In this document: piece by piece, positions 44,742 to 52,741 of the stretch | Layout: every line of letters begins with the position of its first letter | How positions within the stretch are numbered: position 1 is the first letter of the stretch | Source: CAYTZH01 sp964442285 | GTDB lineage: Bacteria > Myxococcota_A > UBA9160 > JAFDET01 | Direction: 5' to 3' | Length of the DNA: 64,000 bases | NCBI GenBank assembly: GCA_964442285.1 | Contig: CAYTZH010000008.1 | Coordinates: forward strand, 62,001-126,000 | Notes under the pieces: generated by a model | Told to the model about the DNA's origin: nothing | What the model saw: only the letters and a program-made list of their open reading frames with translations | Database searches by the model: none | Program-made: the position numbers and the translations under genes

Positions 44742-46049
44742 ATGTCTGCCTACCGGCCGACCACGACCGCTCTGCTCTGCAGTGCGGGATGGCTCGCAGT
44801 CTCGGCCACGGCCTGCGGCCTGATTCCCTGGCAGCCCGCGCGGATGCCGACCCAACGGATCGTACCGGACGAGACCGTCCGCCTGGATCAGTTCGGCACC
44901 TTCACGCCCTCGGTCAGTCGCGGCTGCAAGCACGTGTCGGTGACCTCCAACCACCAGGTGTATGTCTTCGACACGCGAAAGAAGCGCTTCCTGCTCGCGA
45001 GCGCTTCGCCTTCCGGGGATCCGGCCACCTACTCCTCGCACGGAGGCCTCCTCCCTGGCGGAGGCCGCCTCAGCGAGGACGGGGCCCGGGTCGCTTTCAC
45101 CTCGATGGCCGACAATCTCGTAGCGGGGGGCCGCCGCCTCGTGGATCAGGTCTACGTGCGGGAGCTGGCCTCGGGCAGGCTCTGGCGAGCGAGCCAGTCC
45201 GGAGGTGGCGAGCCGGCAACGGCTGCCTCGCGTTTCGTCCGGCTGAGCGGCAGTGGGGCAATCGTCTCGTTCGTGTCCGCGGCGGGCAATCTCGTCGCGG
45301 ACGACACCAACCGCGCAGAGGACGTGTTCGTCCACGACCTCCGTTCTCGCGAGACGATTCGCGTGAGCGTCGCGTCGGATGGCGAGCAGGCCGATGGGCC
45401 CAGCTACGGACCTTCGATCAGCCGTCATGGCAGGTTCGTCAGCTTCGTGTCCGAGGCGACCAACCTGGTCGAGAACGACACGAACGGCGTCGCAGACGTG
45501 TTCGTCCGTGACGTCGTGGCGAGGCAGACGGAACGAATCTCTCTCGCGGCCGGAGGGACGCAGACCTCCGCACCGAGCGACGCGCCGGCCATCAGCGCGC
45601 AGGGCCGCTTCGTGGCCTTCTCGTCCGAGTCGGAGCAACTCGTGCCCGAGGACGACAACGGCGAGCGGGACGTCTTCCTGCACGACCGGGATACGGGTCG
45701 CACCGTGTTGGTCAGCGCTGCGCCGGGGGACGCGAGAGCCAACGGCCCGAGCGACAATCCAGTCGTCTCCGAGGATGGATCGAGCGTGGCATTCGTGTCC
45801 TCGGCATCCAATCTGGTGGGAGACGACAACAACGAACGCCCCGACGTATTCGTGCGGCACATCGCGCGGGGCCAGACCCGTCGCCTGAGTATCGGGGCTG
45901 GTGGCGTCGAGGCCGATGAAGAGAGTGGCATCTTCGGCGTCGCCATGAGCCCCGATGGGAGATGCGTCGCCTTCGACTCGTACGCCTCCAATCTCGTGCC
46001 CGACGATGGAGATGGAATGGTGGACGTATTCGTCTCACGCTTGCGCTAG
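44742..46049 (+). CDS. Lipoprotein with TolB-like beta-propeller repeats
   Basis: This 435-residue protein has a lipobox-like N-terminus (SAGWLAVSATAC, Cys near residue 25). At least six repeats follow that alternate a strand of type GRFVSFVSEATNLVENDTNG with ADVFVRDVVARQTERIS, the WD40-like TolB/PD40 pattern. Blades contain the DDxN or NDTNG loop. Such proteins bind partners at the outer membrane or are secreted. Its base use (less extreme GC, more ATC/AAC) differs from neighbours, in line with acquisition. ATG at 44742 follows a weak ribosome site. Confidence 0.72.
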   Translation: MSAYRPTTTALLCSAGWLAVSATACGLIPWQPARMPTQRIVPDETVRLDQFGTFTPSVSRGCKHVSVTSNHQVYVFDTRKKRFLLASASPSGDPATYSSHGGLLPGGGRLSEDGARVAFTSMADNLVAGGRRLVDQVYVRELASGRLWRASQSGGGEPATAASRFVRLSGSGAIVSFVSAAGNLVADDTNRAEDVFVHDLRSRETIRVSVASDGEQADGPSYGPSISRHGRFVSFVSEATNLVENDTNGVADVFVRDVVARQTERISLAAGGTQTSAPSDAPAISAQGRFVAFSSESEQLVPEDDNGERDVFLHDRDTGRTVLVSAAPGDARANGPSDNPVVSEDGSSVAFVSSASNLVGDDNNERPDVFVRHIARGQTRRLSIGAGGVEADEESGIFGVAMSPDGRCVAFDSYASNLVPDDGDGMVDVFVSRLR

Positions 46050-46241
46050 ACGCCACCGGGCGGTCGGGTGTCCGGCTTCCCGGAACCGCTCGAGCTTCGC
46101 TGCGCTGGCTACGGCACCCGTCGCCTGGGCGTGAGCGTCCTCCTCTGCGCCACGAGCACGGGCTGCGGCCCGAGCGACGGCGCGGGCTTTCCGGTCGCGA
46201 TCGTGGCAGCGGCAGCTACGTGCTGGGGCGTCGTCGCCGGC

Positions 46242-46486
46242 CAGGAGGCGCGTGTCCTGGCGAGCGTTCTCTTCGACCTCCTGGCCGAGCGTCGCATCCG
46301 TGCGATGCAGCGCGGCTGGGCCGAGATCCCGCCCTGGGTGTTCGCGTCGAAGGCCGGAACGCCCCTCGACCACCGAAACGTCACCCGGTCGTGGCACCGG
46401 GTGCGACGGCGAGCGCAGCAGGCAGGAGTGCGGCCCTTCAAGCCCCGCGCGGCCCCTGGGTTCGATGCGCCTCTGGTAAGTCTGGA
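46242..46486 (+). pseudogene. Decayed tyrosine recombinase (integrase) C-terminal part
   Basis: The frame reads PPWVFASKAGTPLDHRNVTR followed by SWHRVRRRAQQAGVRPFKPR, matching the segment of phage-type integrases just before the catalytic HxxR box. The expected CARHTWASLALASGKS part survives only in broken pieces (PWVRCASGKSG in another frame), showing deletions near 46445-46480. No tyrosine motif remains. The remnant runs into the 3' end of the tRNA-Gly gene, the usual attachment site of such elements. The sequence from 46050 to 46241 carries no recognisable gene. Confidence 0.7.
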
Positions 46487-46558
46487 GCGGGAAACGGGAT
46501 TCGAACCCGCGACCCTCAGCTTGGGAAGCTGATGCTCTACCAACTGAGCTATTCCCGC
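46486..46558 (-). tRNA. tRNA-Gly (anticodon CCC)
   Basis: The minus strand folds as a full cloverleaf. The 7-bp acceptor stem is GCGGGAA/TTCCCGC, the D-arm is GCTCAGTTGGTAGAGC, and the anticodon stem TCAGC/GCTGA holds the loop TTCCCAA (CCC). The T-arm is CGGGTTCGAATCCCG. Anticodon CCC reads GGG, glycine, and the acceptor sequence fits tRNA-Gly. Only a T discriminator is encoded and CCA is not encoded. It lies 67 bp after the ExeA-like gene, and its 3' end abuts the integrase remnant. Confidence 0.93.
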
Positions 46559-46625
46559 GTAGTTAAGAGTCTCGCACGGCCGCCGGCGCCCGGCAAGCGT
46601 CCGGGCGGCGGGGCGCGCCGCGGAC

Positions 46626-47822
46626 CTAGTCCTCCTCGATGAGCTCCTCGAAGAGATTCTCCACGTCCGCCTCGACGGCGTCGCCCGAGAGGGACTCGGC
46701 CACCAGGACCGGCTGATCCTCCTCGACCTCCTCGAAGACCGCGGCCTCCTCCGGCTCGGCCTCGAACTCCTGGATGAGGGTCCGGGCGGCCTCGCGCTGC
46801 GCTGCGGCGGCAGCGGCCGGCGCCACCTCGGGCGCGAGCTCCGGCGAGAACTCGTCCGCCGGCTCGGTCAGCTCGAGGGCGTCGTCCAGCTCCGGCTCCG
46901 CCCGCCGGCCCTCGTCCGCCGGCTGGGACATCGGCTCGGGCTTCGGGTCGAAGGAGTGCGCCGGGGCCGGGGCCGGGAGCGTCTCACCGGGGCTCGGCGT
47001 GGCCGGCGGCTCCATCATCCCGAGCATCCGGGCCGCCCGCAGCACGTCGGCGGCCGCCACCTGGTTGCGGCCCGCCAGATGGGCCTCGAAGAGGGCGTTG
47101 TCGCCCAGCGCGTTGATCCGACGCGGCGATCCCGCCCCCAGCGCGACCAGGCGCTCCATGGCGTCGGCGGCGAGCACGGCCGGGTCGCCGCCGGCCGCCT
47201 TGAGGCGGTGCGCCACGTAGGCCCGCGACGTCTCCGCGTCCAGCGCGCGCAGCGGGACCCGGATCTCGACGCGACGCGCCAGGTCCGGGTCGAGGCCTAC
47301 CACCCCGTCCAGGGCCTCGCTGCCCACGAGCACCAGGGTGAGCAGGTGCTGCTCCTCGTACTCCAGCTCGAGCAGCGCCCGCAGCGCCTCCATCAGCACG
47401 GGCTGCGCCAGGGCGTGGGCGCGGTCGATGATCACCACCGGCCGCCGGCCCTCCTCCCGGAACGCCGCGAGCAGGTCGTAGCAGGTGGCCAGCTGGGCGA
47501 GGGGCTCCTCGGGCACGTCTTCGGCGCCGAGCTGGCGGGCGATGCGGGACAGCAGCCAGCGCTCGTCCGCGTCGCCCCGCATGATGAGCAGCAGACCCGC
47601 CTCGAAGGCGTCCTCCTCGAGCGACTCCAGCACGCGTCGGGCCACCACGCTCTTGCCCACGCCCGGCTCGCCGGTGAGCAGGCAGAGCCCGCGCCCCTGG
47701 GTCGCAGCGCGGCGCACGCGCCGTTCGGCGGCGTCGTGCTCGGCCGACGCGAAGTGGAACTGCGGGAGGGGGTCGTTGGCGAACGGGTCGCGACCCAGCC
47801 CGAACTCGTGCAGGTGCTCCAC
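46626..47822 (-). CDS. ExeA/MshM-like AAA ATPase with acidic tail
   Basis: This 398-residue protein opens EHLHEFGLGRDPFANDPLPQ, the standard ExeA/GspA/MshM start. Walker A is G51-EPGVGK-S58. Walker B near residue 134 reads VVIIDRAHAL, with Arg replacing the usual catalytic Glu (DEAH/DEAQ), so ATP turnover may be impaired. Residues after about 280 are an acidic low-complexity tail. Family members help assemble secretins or pilins at the inner membrane. GTG at 47822 follows AAGGAGAGCGC. It follows the long TPR gene by 11 bp, and an imperfect hairpin (46587-46607) lies after its stop. Confidence 0.82.
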   Translation of the reverse strand: MEHLHEFGLGRDPFANDPLPQFHFASAEHDAAERRVRRAATQGRGLCLLTGEPGVGKSVVARRVLESLEEDAFEAGLLLIMRGDADERWLLSRIARQLGAEDVPEEPLAQLATCYDLLAAFREEGRRPVVIIDRAHALAQPVLMEALRALLELEYEEQHLLTLVLVGSEALDGVVGLDPDLARRVEIRVPLRALDAETSRAYVAHRLKAAGGDPAVLAADAMERLVALGAGSPRRINALGDNALFEAHLAGRNQVAAADVLRAARMLGMMEPPATPSPGETLPAPAPAHSFDPKPEPMSQPADEGRRAEPELDDALELTEPADEFSPELAPEVAPAAAAAAQREAARTLIQEFEAEPEEAAVFEEVEEDQPVLVAESLSGDAVEADVENLFEELIEED

Positions 47823-47833
47823 GCGCTCTCCTT

Positions 47834-50800
47834 CTAGAGGAACGAGATCTTGCGCCGGCGCTTCTTCGGCGTGGAGATCCCGCTCTGCGTGTCGTCGTCG
47901 GAGGGCGGCTCGGCGACGGCGATCGCCTCCTCCTCCTCCGGCTCCGCGGAGACCTCGGCCTCGTCGTCGTCGGACAGGACCGCCTCGGCCTCGGCGATCA
48001 CGTCGTCGAAGCTCTCGAAGGTCTCGAGGGCGGGCTCGTCCGGCTGGGTGATCTCGGCGCCCCCGCCCGTGCGGAGCGCCCGGATGCGGGCCTCCACGTC
48101 CTGGAACTCGGGATCCACCGCCGCCACCGCTTCGAAGGCGGACAGGGCCCGCTCGCGGTCGCCGGCGGCCTGGAAGCCGCGCCCGAGCTCGAAGCGCAGC
48201 ACGGCCTGCTGCTCCTCCGGGACGCCGGGCTCGGCCAGGGCCTGCTGCAGGTGCGCCACGGCGTCGTTCGGCCGCCCCAGGTCGAGGGCGCAGAGGCCCA
48301 GCATGTGGAGGCAGGCCACCTTCCGCTCGGGCGAGCCCATGGCGATCCCGAACTCGCTGTTGGCGTCCTCGAGCAGCCCCATCTCCCGGTAGGCGATGCC
48401 CAGGTCGTAGTGGGCCTCGTAGTCGCTCTCGGAGAGGGTCTCCTTCACGCCCTTCTTGAACTCGGCGAAGACCGACTCGAAGCCGTCGTCGACCTCGGCG
48501 CCGGCGGCAGCGTCGTCCTCCGGCTCGAAGACGTCGGAGAGCTCCGCCGCCAGGTCGAAGGTGTCCTCGCCCGCTTCCGGCTCGTTCGGAAGCCGGGGCG
48601 CGGCGGCAGCCGCCGGCGCCGGGGCGTCCGCGCCGCTTCCGGGCGCGGTGGTGTCGTCCTCCGGCGCGCCCTCTTCGGCCTCCTCCGCCGGTGCATCGTC
48701 GTCGAGGATGCCGGCCAGATCCTCGGGAATCGTGATCTCGGGGCGCGGCGTCGGCGCGACCTCGGCCGGCGCCGAGGTCTGGACCGCGGTGGACTCGCCG
48801 TCGTCGGCCGTCCCCGCGGCTGCGTCCGGCTCGTCCAGGTCCAGGTCGAGGTCGACGTCGAGCTCGCCGGCGCCCGTGTCCCCGGTCGCGGCCTCGGCGG
48901 CGACGCCCTCCTCGTCGCCGACCTCGTCCCAGTTCTCCAGGTCCTCGTCGATCGAGATCCCGGGCTCTTCCGTCTGCTCCGCGGCCGCCGCGGACGCCCC
49001 GTCCCCGCCGCCCGACGACCCGCCGGTGCTGGCATTGGGGTCCTCGCCGCGCGCCTCCGCGATCTCGCCCAGCCGCAGCATGGCCTGGGGATGGCTCGGC
49101 GCCACCTCCAGGATGCGGCGGTAGATGCTCTCGGCCTCGTCCATGAGGCCCTGGTTGAAGTAGAAGTCGGCCTCGTCCAGGTCCTCGGCGATCTGCTGAT
49201 GCGTGGACGAGCTGCCCGCCGAGGACGTGGCCTCCGCCGGCTCGGGCGCAGCCGTCGGCGTCGGCGCCTCGGAAGCCACCGCCTCCGCTCCGGCGTCCAC
49301 GTCGAGGTCCACGTCCATGTCCAGGTCGACGTCGATCTCCACCCCGCCGGCGGACTCCCCGGCGTCGGTCGTCGGCGCCGGAGGCGTGGGCGCGTCGTCC
49401 AGGACGACGATCTCGGACTCCGCGACCGGCGCGGACTCCGGCTCCGCGGCCAGGTCCAGCTCGGGCGCGGGCGCCTCGTCCGCTGCGGGCGCCGGGGCCT
49501 GGGTCTCGAGCGGGGGCGCGTCGGTTTCGAGCGGGGGCGCGTCGGTTTCGAGCGGGGGCGCGTCGGTCTCGGGGGGTGCCTCTTCGGTCTCCAGGTCGTC
49601 GCCGAGATCGATCTCGAGGTCCACGGCGTCCAGGCTCTCGGAGGCCGATGCGGGCGCATCGCCGCCGGCCGCTGCCGGATCGAGGGCGGAGATCCGTCCG
49701 CGCAGGACCGCAACGCCTTCGGCGTCGTCCCCGGCCTCGGCCACCCGCATCGCGCGGGTCCAGGCCGCCACCGCACCGGCGGCGTCGTCGTTCTCCGCCT
49801 TCACCTCGCCGAGCTTCTCGAGAGCGCCGCGGTGGTCCGGATCGGTCTCGAGGATCGTCTGCAGCGTGGCGATCGCGCGCGAGGCCTTGCCGTAGCGCAG
49901 GTAGACGCTGGCCTCGGCGAGCAGCTGCTCCGGATCCGTGGAGATCGCCTCCTCGCCTTGCAGGCTCGGTGCCTCCGCGGCCGCGTCGGCTGGCAGCTCG
50001 GGCTCGTCCTGCTCCAGGACCGGCGGCTCCTGCTCGGGCTGCGGCGCCCCCAGCTCCTCGCCCGCGCCTCCGAGATCGAGCGCGGGGCCCCCGGCGGCCA
50101 GGTCGCCGGGCGCGACGAAGCGCTGCATGATCTCGCGCGCGCGATCGCGCTCCCCGCGGTTGCGGTACAGCTCGGCGAGGGTGCGATAGACCTCCTTGGC
50201 GGCGTCCTCGCGGCCCATCCCCGCCAGCACCTCGGCCAGGAGCTCGTGTCCCTCGGTGGCATCCGGGCCGTTCTCGACGGCCTTGCGGGCGAAGGGCTCG
50301 GCGCGCTGGGGCTGGCGCAGCTCCATCAGGCCGCGACCCAGGGCGACCAGCACGTCGAAGCGATCGGGATCCAGCTCGAGGATGCGCTCGAAGACGCCGA
50401 CGAGATCGTCGGTCGCGCCCTGGCGCTGCAGCTCGGCAGCCACCTCCTCGTACTCCGCGAGCGCCTCCGAGGCCATCTCGGCCTGGCGCAGCAGGTCGGC
50501 CACCTTGAGCCGGCTGGTCGTGTTCGTCGGATCCAGCGTGGCCATCTTGCGCAGGAGCTCGAGGGCCTCGCGCTTGCGGCCTTCGCGGTTGTGGTGGTCG
50601 GCGGCGGTCTGGAGCGCGCTCAGGGCCTCGGCCGTGAGGCCCAGGCGCTCGTACAGCTCGGCGAGTGGCTCGTAGACCTCGAAGCGCTTCTCGTCGATCT
50701 TGACGATCTGCTTGTAGATGGCGACGGCCTTCGCGTCGAAGCCGTCCTTCATGAACTTCTTGCCGACCTTGAGGTAGCAATCGACCGCTTCGTCGCGCTT

Positions 50801-50959
50801 GCCCTGACGCAGGAGGATGTCGCCGAGCTTCAGGCGGTGGTTGGCGTCGTGGGGGTCGACCTCCACGAGCCGCTGGTACTCCTTCACGGCCTTGTCGAGC
50901 TGGCCCTTCTGGAGGTACTTCTGGGCGTTCGCCAGGATCTTCCGCTTGTCGGCAGCCAA
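47834..50959 (-). CDS. Giant acidic TPR protein
   Basis: The 1041-residue protein begins ILANAQKYLQKGQLDKAVKE, the first of about eight TPR units up to residue 300. A 450-residue Asp/Glu/Ala/Pro linker contains a DAPPLET-type heptapeptide repeat. TPR units return near residues 560-590, 700-800 and 830-960. It has no signal peptide, so it is probably a cytoplasmic scaffold. The start has TTGGC upstream and a weak ribosome site. It is followed closely by the ExeA-like ATPase, so both likely serve the same secretion, pilus or motility complex. Confidence 0.82.
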   Translation of the reverse strand: MAADKRKILANAQKYLQKGQLDKAVKEYQRLVEVDPHDANHRLKLGDILLRQGKRDEAVDCYLKVGKKFMKDGFDAKAVAIYKQIVKIDEKRFEVYEPLAELYERLGLTAEALSALQTAADHHNREGRKREALELLRKMATLDPTNTTSRLKVADLLRQAEMASEALAEYEEVAAELQRQGATDDLVGVFERILELDPDRFDVLVALGRGLMELRQPQRAEPFARKAVENGPDATEGHELLAEVLAGMGREDAAKEVYRTLAELYRNRGERDRAREIMQRFVAPGDLAAGGPALDLGGAGEELGAPQPEQEPPVLEQDEPELPADAAAEAPSLQGEEAISTDPEQLLAEASVYLRYGKASRAIATLQTILETDPDHRGALEKLGEVKAENDDAAGAVAAWTRAMRVAEAGDDAEGVAVLRGRISALDPAAAGGDAPASASESLDAVDLEIDLGDDLETEEAPPETDAPPLETDAPPLETDAPPLETQAPAPAADEAPAPELDLAAEPESAPVAESEIVVLDDAPTPPAPTTDAGESAGGVEIDVDLDMDVDLDVDAGAEAVASEAPTPTAAPEPAEATSSAGSSSTHQQIAEDLDEADFYFNQGLMDEAESIYRRILEVAPSHPQAMLRLGEIAEARGEDPNASTGGSSGGGDGASAAAAEQTEEPGISIDEDLENWDEVGDEEGVAAEAATGDTGAGELDVDLDLDLDEPDAAAGTADDGESTAVQTSAPAEVAPTPRPEITIPEDLAGILDDDAPAEEAEEGAPEDDTTAPGSGADAPAPAAAAAPRLPNEPEAGEDTFDLAAELSDVFEPEDDAAAGAEVDDGFESVFAEFKKGVKETLSESDYEAHYDLGIAYREMGLLEDANSEFGIAMGSPERKVACLHMLGLCALDLGRPNDAVAHLQQALAEPGVPEEQQAVLRFELGRGFQAAGDRERALSAFEAVAAVDPEFQDVEARIRALRTGGGAEITQPDEPALETFESFDDVIAEAEAVLSDDDEAEVSAEPEEEEAIAVAEPPSDDDTQSGISTPKKRRRKISFL
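49506..49568. repeat. Three tandem 21-bp units inside the acidic linker
   Basis: Units beginning TCGAGCGGGGGCGCGTCGG (plus strand) recur every 21 bp at 49506, 49527 and 49548, the last differing only at its final base. They encode PPLETDA-type heptapeptides on the coding (minus) strand. They are in phase with the codons, so expansion would only lengthen the linker. Confidence 0.9.
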
Positions 50960-51129
50960 AGCTTCCCCGTCCGGAGCGCGAGTCGCCCCTAGCGTGGTCT
51001 ATCGGCGAAAGCAGGATGCTCTTGAGGTTTGCAACCCCCCGCCAGATGGCGGTTTTTCCGCGGAGAGGAGCACGGGGGGCAGTCCGGCACCCCGCGGGGG
51101 CCGCCGGCGGGCCGACCCGGCGACCGGCC

Positions 51130-51573
51130 TCAGGCCCGCAGCTGGGCCACGAGACCCTCGAGCCCCAGGCGATAGCTCTCCGGGCCGAATCCCTGCACCA
51201 CGCCGACCGCCACCGGGGAGACCAGCGAGGTGTGCCGGAACGGCTCCCGGGCGTGGACGTTGGAGAGGTGGACCTCCACCACGGGCAGGCCCACCCCGGT
51301 CAGGGCGTCCCGGAGCACGACACTGGTATGGGTCAGACCGGCGGGGTTCAGGAGCAGGCCGTCGGCCCAGGACGCGGCCTCCTGGATCCGGTCCACCAGG
51401 GCGCCCTCGTGATTCGACTGGAAGAACTCGAGCTCCACCCCCAGCTCCTTGCCCGCGGCCTCGAGCTGGCGCTGGACGTCGTCGAGCGTCGCGCGCCCGT
51501 AGATCTCGGGCTCGCGGGTTCCGAGCAGATTGAGATTCGGCCCGTGGAGGACCAGGACGCGGAGCCGCTCCAC
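51130..51573 (-). CDS. aroQ: Type II 3-dehydroquinate dehydratase
   Basis: AroQ converts 3-dehydroquinate to 3-dehydroshikimate. The 147-residue protein has HGPNLNLLGTREPEIYG with the active-site Arg20 and Tyr25, FFQSNHEGALVDRIQ, and LNPAGLTHTSVVLRDAL. The last is a variant of the NPGAYTHTS loop, with Ala-Gly-Leu where most enzymes have Gly-Ala-Tyr. EVHLSNVHAREPFRHTS carries the catalytic His (about 103) and Arg. GTG at 51573 is preceded by GGAGGGG. Together with aroK and aroB in the same cluster, three shikimate steps lie here. The 170-bp gap to the TPR gene carries no gene. Confidence 0.95.
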   Translation of the reverse strand: MERLRVLVLHGPNLNLLGTREPEIYGRATLDDVQRQLEAAGKELGVELEFFQSNHEGALVDRIQEAASWADGLLLNPAGLTHTSVVLRDALTGVGLPVVEVHLSNVHAREPFRHTSLVSPVAVGVVQGFGPESYRLGLEGLVAQLRA

Positions 51574-51608
51574 CCGACCCCTCCGATGTGCCCGCCCGAC
51601 GTGGGGGC

Positions 51609-51983
51609 TTAGAACTCGTCGCGCACCGCCCGCAGGTGCCGCCGGAGGAGATAGCGCGCCTTGCCCAGGTTGCCATCGGGCAGGAGCGCCATGACCAGGA
51701 AGTGGTCCTCGTCCACCACGTGGAACACCAGCGTGAAGCGGGCCAGATTCACCGCGATCTCGCGCAGGGCGCCGCCGCCCAGGGTGTCGGAGGCCTTGCG
51801 GGTCTCCTGGAGGATGCGGCCGAACTCGACGCCGGCAGCGCCGAGCTCCTCCTCGAAGTCGCGCGCCGCCGGGCTCCCCGCCACCTGCTGCTCGATGGGA
51901 ATGCCGTCCACGCCCATCAGCGCGCAGCCGATGGCCCCCGGCGTGCCCTCGACGATCTCCTTCAGGATCGAGCTGAAGCTCAT
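51609..51983 (-). CDS. Roadblock/LC7-domain protein (MglB-like)
   Basis: This 124-residue protein has the Roadblock/LC7 core: SSILKEIVEGTPGAIGCALM, GVDGIPIEQQV, FGRILQETRKASDTLGGGAL and FHVVDEDHFLVMALLPDGNL. In Myxococcus, MglB is such a protein and is the GTPase-activating partner of the polarity GTPase MglA. No GTPase gene is adjacent. Its ATG overlaps the stop of the upstream TPR protein (ATGA), so the two are translationally coupled and may form a complex. It lies 35 bp before aroQ. Confidence 0.85.
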   Translation of the reverse strand: MSFSSILKEIVEGTPGAIGCALMGVDGIPIEQQVAGSPAARDFEEELGAAGVEFGRILQETRKASDTLGGGALREIAVNLARFTLVFHVVDEDHFLVMALLPDGNLGKARYLLRRHLRAVRDEF

Positions 51984-52741
51984 GGCTGACTCCTCCGCAG
52001 GTTGTCGAGCCAGCGCTCGAGGGTGGCGAGGATGCGGCCGCGGTCCGGATCGACCGGCGATCCGCGGTCCGGATCGACCGGCGATCCGCGGTCCGGATCG
52101 ACCGGCGATCCGCGGTCCGGATCGACCGGCGCCGCCCCGGTGTCGAGCTCCGCCCGCATGCGCTCGGCCTCCGCGGTGTGGCCCTGGCGCTCGAGCAGCC
52201 CGGCCAGGGTGCGCGAGGCCACGGGCAGCGCCGGGTCCACCGCGTCGAGGCCTTCGGGCGGATCGGGATCCACGCTGCGCAGCGCCCGCTCGGCGACGCT
52301 GTTCGCGCTCACCATCTCCTCGGCCTGGGACTCCGCGTCGTCGAAGGCGGCGTCGATGTCGTCGTCGCCAAAGGCGCCCAGGGGATGGGCCTGCGACGGG
52401 GGCTCCGCGACCGAGCTGGCGGCCAGCTCCGGCTGCGCGGCGGGCAGCCCGGCCAGCGCCGCCACCGCCACGGGATGATCCGCCACCCGGCCGAGCACCT
52501 GCTCCAGGGCCTCGCGGGCCTCCTTCTCGCGACCGAGGTCGAGCAGCGCCAGGGCGAGGGCCACCCGTCCGGCAGGCGTGTCCGGCGCCTCGGCCAGGCC
52601 ACGCCGGGCCACCTCGGCGGCGCGTTCGGCGTCGCCGGCCCGGCGATGGGCCTCCGCCAGCGCCGGGAACGCGGACCCGTCTCGCTCTTCGCCGGCGAGC
52701 GCCTCCAGGCGCTGCACCTCGGACTCCTCGGGCTCGATCAT
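51980..52741 (-). CDS. TPR-like protein with heptad/octad repeat tail
   Basis: This 253-residue protein has two helical TPR-like units (about 10-100: EAHRRAGDAERAAEVARRGL, LALLDLGREKEAREALEQVL), an acidic middle, and a further helical unit (GLLERQGHTAEAERMRAELD). Four copies of GSPVDPDR-type octapeptide follow near the C-terminus, then RILATLERWLDNLRR. It is soluble. It is coupled by ATGA to aroB upstream and to the Roadblock protein downstream. A scaffold for the Roadblock protein is inferred. Confidence 0.75.
   Translation of the reverse strand: MIEPEESEVQRLEALAGEERDGSAFPALAEAHRRAGDAERAAEVARRGLAEAPDTPAGRVALALALLDLGREKEAREALEQVLGRVADHPVAVAALAGLPAAQPELAASSVAEPPSQAHPLGAFGDDDIDAAFDDAESQAEEMVSANSVAERALRSVDPDPPEGLDAVDPALPVASRTLAGLLERQGHTAEAERMRAELDTGAAPVDPDRGSPVDPDRGSPVDPDRGSPVDPDRGRILATLERWLDNLRRSQP
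52038..52133. repeat. Four tandem 24-bp units in the TPR-like gene
   Basis: Units of 24 bp beginning CCGCGGTCCGGATCGACC run from 52038 to 52133; the first three are identical and the last differs in its final bases. They encode the octapeptide repeat GSPVDPDR on the minus strand and are in codon phase. Confidence 0.92.

Noticed and set aside
46068..46532. Whole 154-codon frame as an intact gene
   Set aside because: Only its middle matches an integrase, its end runs into the tRNA gene on the opposite strand, and the catalytic HxxR and Tyr boxes are missing.
46587..46607. CGCCCGG-N7-CCGGGCG hairpin between the ExeA gene and tRNA-Gly as a terminator
   Set aside because: It has no T-tract on either strand, and the tRNA just downstream may depend on read-through. 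It is noted but not claimed as a separate feature.
51035..51054. Minus-strand TGGC-GGGGGG-TTGC upstream of the giant TPR gene, resembling a sigma-54 promoter
   Set aside because: The GG-to-GC spacing is 9 bp instead of the required 10, and the inner bases do not fit.
51042..51060. CCGCC-AGAT-GGCGG followed by TTTTT on the plus strand, terminator-like
   Set aside because: No plus-strand gene lies upstream to be terminated, and the T-tract is on the wrong side for the leftward aroQ transcript.
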